NCBI GenBank assembly: GCA_029948255.1
Contig: JALIZF010001764.1
Location: 248,001-312,000 of the forward strand
Reading direction: 5' to 3'
DNA: 64,000 nucleotides
Source of the DNA: Telmatactis stephensoni
Lineage: Eukaryota > Cnidaria > Anthozoa > Actiniaria > Isophelliidae
Part shown: positions 59,761-64,000 of the stretch, piece after piece
How the letters are laid out: every line of letters begins with the position of its first letter
Numbering within the stretch: the stretch's first letter is position 1
The notes under the pieces: model-generated
Seen by the model: only the letters and a program-made list of their open reading frames with translations
Database searches by the model: none
What the model was told of the DNA's origin: nothing
Made by a program: the position numbers and the translations under genes

Positions 59761-61742
59761 TTCCTTTATAAAATACAGCGTTGCTTTCGAGCAAATTCAG
59801 TGTTCATTTGCATAATTATTTGACAAAAAAATCGAAAAGTGCGCGCGCGCGCCTGTTGTGTGCATATTTAGAGTTCGCAGTATACGCGTCCAATGGGAAC
59901 GCGTGTTATATGGTTATTTTATAATGACACGTGAGCAAAGTTTATGTCGATCTTAGACTTGATAAATATAATAAATGATACAAACGATAAACGATACAAG
60001 TCCAAAGCTGATATTGAGCGAAATTCAGCGGAAAGATCTATGAAAATAAAATAATCGTTAAATGAAACAAAGTTGATAGCACACGTGGTAAATGTTTTAT
60101 AAAAAAAAAGAAAGGAAAAAAACCCGAAGGCAAAAAAAGAAGAAAAAATAAGAAATTAAAAAACGAAGGGGGGGGGGGGGGGGGGGGGGGACCTACAAAA
60201 ACCAAAAAAATCGAGCAGTACAGAAAGGATTATAGAGATTGCCAGAGAAATGCTGTCAATAAATACTAAATATTGATAAGAAGAAGGAAATTAGGGAATG
60301 AAATATTAAATCGCGTGGGAGTATATGAGATTGTGAAGAAAAATAACATTATAAGCTTGAAGATATAATATTATTGTGGGAAGGAAGTCTAGAAAAAATA
60401 TGAAAGTATTCTAATCGTTTTTAAAATTGGTTTTGAGGTTATCTGTAATTAATGCTCTTTAAGAGATTATCAGTCTAAGCGGACTAAAATGTACAAAATG
60501 CCATTTCTCTTCACTTTTATTTACGGTTTTATCAATCTTTTTATTTAATCCTTCATATTGTTTTCTGTATTTCCTTACCTGAATTCTACATGCGTTAATT
60601 TTCTTTTCTCCAATCATTTTTTTTACTAAAGCAGGAAAAAGAAAACAATTATTTTTTATCAATACTTCATTCATGCATTTTGATGAGTGTTCTTATTCCA
60701 ACTGAAATACGCACAAATTTCTTTTTAAATATAATATATATCTATTTAATATATATCTTTTTTACCCTTTCTTCCGTGTTTATTTATTTTTTTTTCAAAA
60801 TACACCCAAATTTTTTTTCCATTCCTTCCGTTTTGTTACTAGAAATAACAACCAACAAGTTATAATCAACGATAATTGTCATCTTAAAGAAGAAAGAAGC
60901 TTGCGTTTTTAATCGAAAATTCAAGAAGAATTGAAGACAGGAGAATTCATGACAGAATTCAACTTCTTGTATTTCATTTATCTAAATGTATCTTTCCGTT
61001 AGAATTTAATTTAGTGAAGCTGCAAATATAAACTGACAATAATATATGTCATGGTAAGAATACGAGGTCAATTTCAAATGAGTAGTGAAAATTTGATCAA
61101 TAATTGATTATATAAAGGGTTTTATGAGAAGGAATTGGCAGACAATATGAGTTCCTGAGAGCATATATCTTACTTTGGGTTTCGTCCAAATTTAAGAAAA
61201 AATCTCAAAGCTACATTGAAAACGTTAACTGCAATCTATAAACATTCGTTTTTGAGGGCATAAACGATCGAAAAAGCAAGTTTAAATAAGGCCACAAAAT
61301 ATATATATATGTAAAAACGACGATCTTTATTCTTGAATGCTAATTTATCATGACCTGATTTATAAAGGGTCACTTATGTGAGTTCTAGTTGGAATCTAAA
61401 CCCGAATATGTGGTGATAATTATTATTATTCTAACGTCCTGCTGATTTTTCAAAACTCTTTACAGGAGGTGGAGAAATAAAGTTTTGCATAAACAGTTGC
61501 ACCCAGTTGGTAGCAAAGACCACTGATGACTTGTCGCGAACACTCTCCATGGGAATAAAAACTTTGATGAATGATCAATTCAAGAGTTTAAACTATCATT
61601 TTAGATCAGAAGTCAGAATATCTCTACTTTTGTCGTGTATATATTTTCTAGTATCTTCTCAGAATAAGTATTTGCTCAAATCCTAGTAGAGTAATCTTAG
61701 TGTTGACTTACATCCATGATGGATCACGTTTTGACCCAATTT
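59761..61742. other. Intergenic, no gene recognised
   Basis: 3' flank of the minus-strand GPCR. A 23-G run lies at 60168-60190. Remaining frames are short and AT-driven. Confidence 0.55.
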
Positions 61743-62759
61743 TTATAATTTTACTCTTTGCTGTCTCAAAGCCTGGTTGGAATTGTACGAAAAAAATCCC
61801 CTTAAAGCAATTCTATAATGTCGACTAAAAATTAAACAAATAATAGGATTGACTGCAACACTTGCATGTGTCAAATATATGGATATAAACGTGAAGACTT
61901 GACTACAAAATATCTTCTGGTAAGAACACAAAATCCACCCAATCCAATATGGCAAGAAACAGCTGTAAAAAGCAGCGACAATGACCACCACCATTGTTGT
62001 ACTTTTACGTCGCATCTCCGTTGCGGAAATGGCACGATCACGCAACGTCTTGCTACACAACAACTTGAACCATATCGCGGCGTAAAGTACTAGAACTATT
62101 ACTAAAACAGCGAGAAGAAGAACAAGGAACGCTAGATAGCTGCCTCTCCATTGGGGATAAAAGTAACGAACTTTGCAGTACAATCTAGATGGGTTGGAGA
62201 GGGATAGCAAACCACCATAGTAGAGCACGGGGGACCAGTAGAGAGCCGAGAGGAACCACACAATCGAGATGGTAATTGCAGCTGTAGTGCGGCGGTTTTT
62301 TAACTTTAAAGTTCGCTGAGGAGAAAATATTGCCAAAAAGCGATGGGCTGCCAATGTCATGACATGAAGGGCTGATACAGTGATTGAGACTTTTTCGACA
62401 AAGTTAACAACCTTGCAGATGATCAGTCCTAACGTACCCGACACAAGCCACTGATCAGCCGCTATTACGCGTGTAATACGCTCAGGGATACTAACCACTG
62501 CCATATGCAAGTCTGATACGGCTATACTTGTGATGAGAAGGTATGTGAACCGGCGACGCAATTTTCCTCTCGAGTCTTTCTTCATGGCGTATATAACGAA
62601 GGCATTGCCCAACACAGCAGCAACCAATACCAAAACGTATGCAGTCACTTTAAATCCTTTAGCTGTTCTTGATTCCTTGAAGTGTAAAATCTCCGGTAAA
62701 GTTTCGTTTGATTTAATCCCATTGAAAACACGGCAACAACTTGAGTTGATATTCTCCAT
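61743..62759 (-). CDS. Class A GPCR, intronless, paralogue of the two-exon receptor
   Basis: A 338-residue seven-transmembrane receptor starting at ATG 62759. Features are NSS and NET sequons in the N-terminus, LGNAF in TM1, AVSDLHM and SIPERITR after TM2, then WLVSGTLGLIICKVVNFVEKVSITVS through TM3, nearly the same as the two-exon gene. The DRY position reads HRF, so the conserved Asp is lost. Loop 2 keeps a Cys (RLYCKVRY). TM6 has FYSCFLPYWIGW, TM7 NPIICLIFS, and the tail is short (~20 residues). There is no interruption at the position where the paralogue has its 9.3-kb intron. That fits a retrocopy or intron loss here, or a late intron gain there. Loss of the acidic residue next to Arg often raises basal activity in class A receptors; that is family knowledge, not shown here. 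Confidence 0.94.
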   Translation of the reverse strand: MENINSSCCRVFNGIKSNETLPEILHFKESRTAKGFKVTAYVLVLVAAVLGNAFVIYAMKKDSRGKLRRRFTYLLITSIAVSDLHMAVVSIPERITRVIAADQWLVSGTLGLIICKVVNFVEKVSITVSALHVMTLAAHRFLAIFSPQRTLKLKNRRTTAAITISIVWFLSALYWSPVLYYGGLLSLSNPSRLYCKVRYFYPQWRGSYLAFLVLLLAVLVIVLVLYAAIWFKLLCSKTLRDRAISATEMRRKSTTMVVVIVAAFYSCFLPYWIGWILCSYQKIFCSQVFTFISIYLTHASVAVNPIICLIFSRHYRIALRGFFSYNSNQALRQQRVKL

Positions 62760-64000
62760 AGTTTGGGCAGACGTAGCTGGATTTATTAAGACGTTATTTA
62801 TCTAAGACAATGTCTAGATTTGTGTCGTCCAAGACACAAAATGACTCAAGAATGAAAAGGCAACAACTAGAGTTAGTGCTCTCTATACCTTGACGAGATT
62901 TGCTCCAAATGAACCGCTGCTTAGGCTTGTGTCGTTCAAGATTCAAGATGACTGAGCTCTTGTCATCATAAAATTAATATCAGAATTAAAACCCAAGTAC
63001 CGTCAATGAGTAGTATAACATGCTATAAATGCTAAGCGAACCTCAGAGACGATTGGCACCAATGATGAATAGCCTCTACTATACTACCTTCCACAACCCC
63101 CGCTGTTTTCATTAAATTCAACTTGTGGGAACGCTTTTATCAATATTTTCTGAGCGACAATAATTTGATTCAGCTGAACAAATTCTTGAGCGCAACTGGG
63201 CTTGTCTACTGTCTGACGTTTAGCTTTCAAAACGACAACATTTAATATTAGATGGACTGAATATTAGCATGGGGCAGCAACATAATATGTATTGTCATGG
63301 TAATCATGTGCACGGCCGCCTACCTGCCAATAAAGTTATAATTCCTCCAATAGGACTGGAAGGTTCAAGATCTAAAGGATATAATTCCTATTCGCTTTGT
63401 TTGAACTCTGTTTTTTCTACACATTAAAAGTAGAGTGCCCTTACTGTGCTTTAATTGTTTCTTTTTGTGAATTAAAGGACTGAGTGGCGGTCAACATATA
63501 TGAGACGGAGTCTGAAACTATTGAAAACTCTACCATTATTATTTTCGGGTTTGAATTGAGCAGCTGTCATGTTTAGTTCTCGAAAGATTCCTTCTATTTC
63601 GGAGATTCTCAATTACTTAACATTATTCCTAGCTCATTTCATAAACACCATGAGATTTCTTCTTTTCGGCAACATTGATTATAAAATCATGATGAAGGAT
63701 GTTGAAGCCTCCTAAGATACTTTTGTCTTTTGCTCATGTGGCATGATACCAAACTTGAAAGAAAGCCAAATAGGTTGTCAAAAGAGACAGACTTTCAGAC
63801 GGATTCTATAAATATAATCTAAGGGATTAAAAGTACTTGGTTGATTTTCTGATAAGAATTTCAAACACTGGCTTCAAACCTTTGTAACGATAAACAAGAA
63901 TAAGAAGAAAAAATGCACTAAGAATAAGCGGCAAATGCAGTCATGATCACTCCAAAAGGGAGAAGATAAAATAAAAAATAATAATAATAAAGTGTGAGCC
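62760..64000. other. 5' flank of minus-strand GPCR; nothing else recognised
   Basis: TTTGTGTCGTCCAAGACACA (62819-62838) recurs in diverged form near 62930-62960, and GGCAACAACTAGAGTT (62860-62875) resembles GGCAACAACTTGAGTT inside the GPCR start (62731-62746), so the flank contains a decayed duplication of the gene's 5' end. No further gene is seen to the window end. Confidence 0.55.

Overview
The window looks like anthozoan cnidarian nuclear DNA, most likely a stony coral or a close hexacoral relative. This is inference: it is AT-rich, holds intron-split and single-exon class A GPCR genes, a Mab-21/cGAS-like gene of a type expanded in cnidarians, and a very dense load of short inverted-repeat transposons and microsatellites. 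There are no operons, tRNA genes or rRNA genes that I can support. Most of the sequence is transposon-derived intergenic or intronic DNA; six protein-coding genes are supported.

Layout. 1-15.8 kb: a duplicated pair of single-exon GPCR genes in the same orientation (3339-4490 and 13819-14970). Their flanks are also duplicated, starting at a TTTC microsatellite. Between them lie a 3-kb Harbinger-like element with ~570-bp inverted arms, a LINE remnant and a 3-kb block of palindromic and tandem repeats. Because the two copies are paralogous, several transposon insertions can be dated relative to the duplication. Two nested MULE-like elements sit only in the upstream flank of copy 1, with the empty site preserved upstream of copy 2. 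Another element has landed on the 3' end of copy 2 and supplies its stop codon.

16.7-21.3 kb (+): a Mab-21 domain (cGAS-like nucleotidyltransferase fold) gene, mostly one large exon, with a likely short 5' exon 2.6 kb upstream. 23.6-28.0 kb (-): a five-exon gene assembled here from matching splice phases. It encodes a ~515-residue protein that starts Met-Gly-Ala-Cys-Cys (predicted myristoylation and palmitoylation) and ends in internally repeated acidic/helical motifs; I do not recognise its family.

28-41.5 kb: gene-poor, with several hairpin elements. 41.6-52.0 kb (+): a two-exon GPCR gene whose 9.3-kb intron is packed with transposons, including a 3.1-kb CACTG-ended element. 61.7-62.8 kb (-): an intronless GPCR closely related to the two-exon one. 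The four receptors form two pairs and probably signal through G proteins at the cell surface; ligands cannot be named from sequence. No functional link between the receptors, the Mab-21 protein and the acylated protein is visible beyond proximity.
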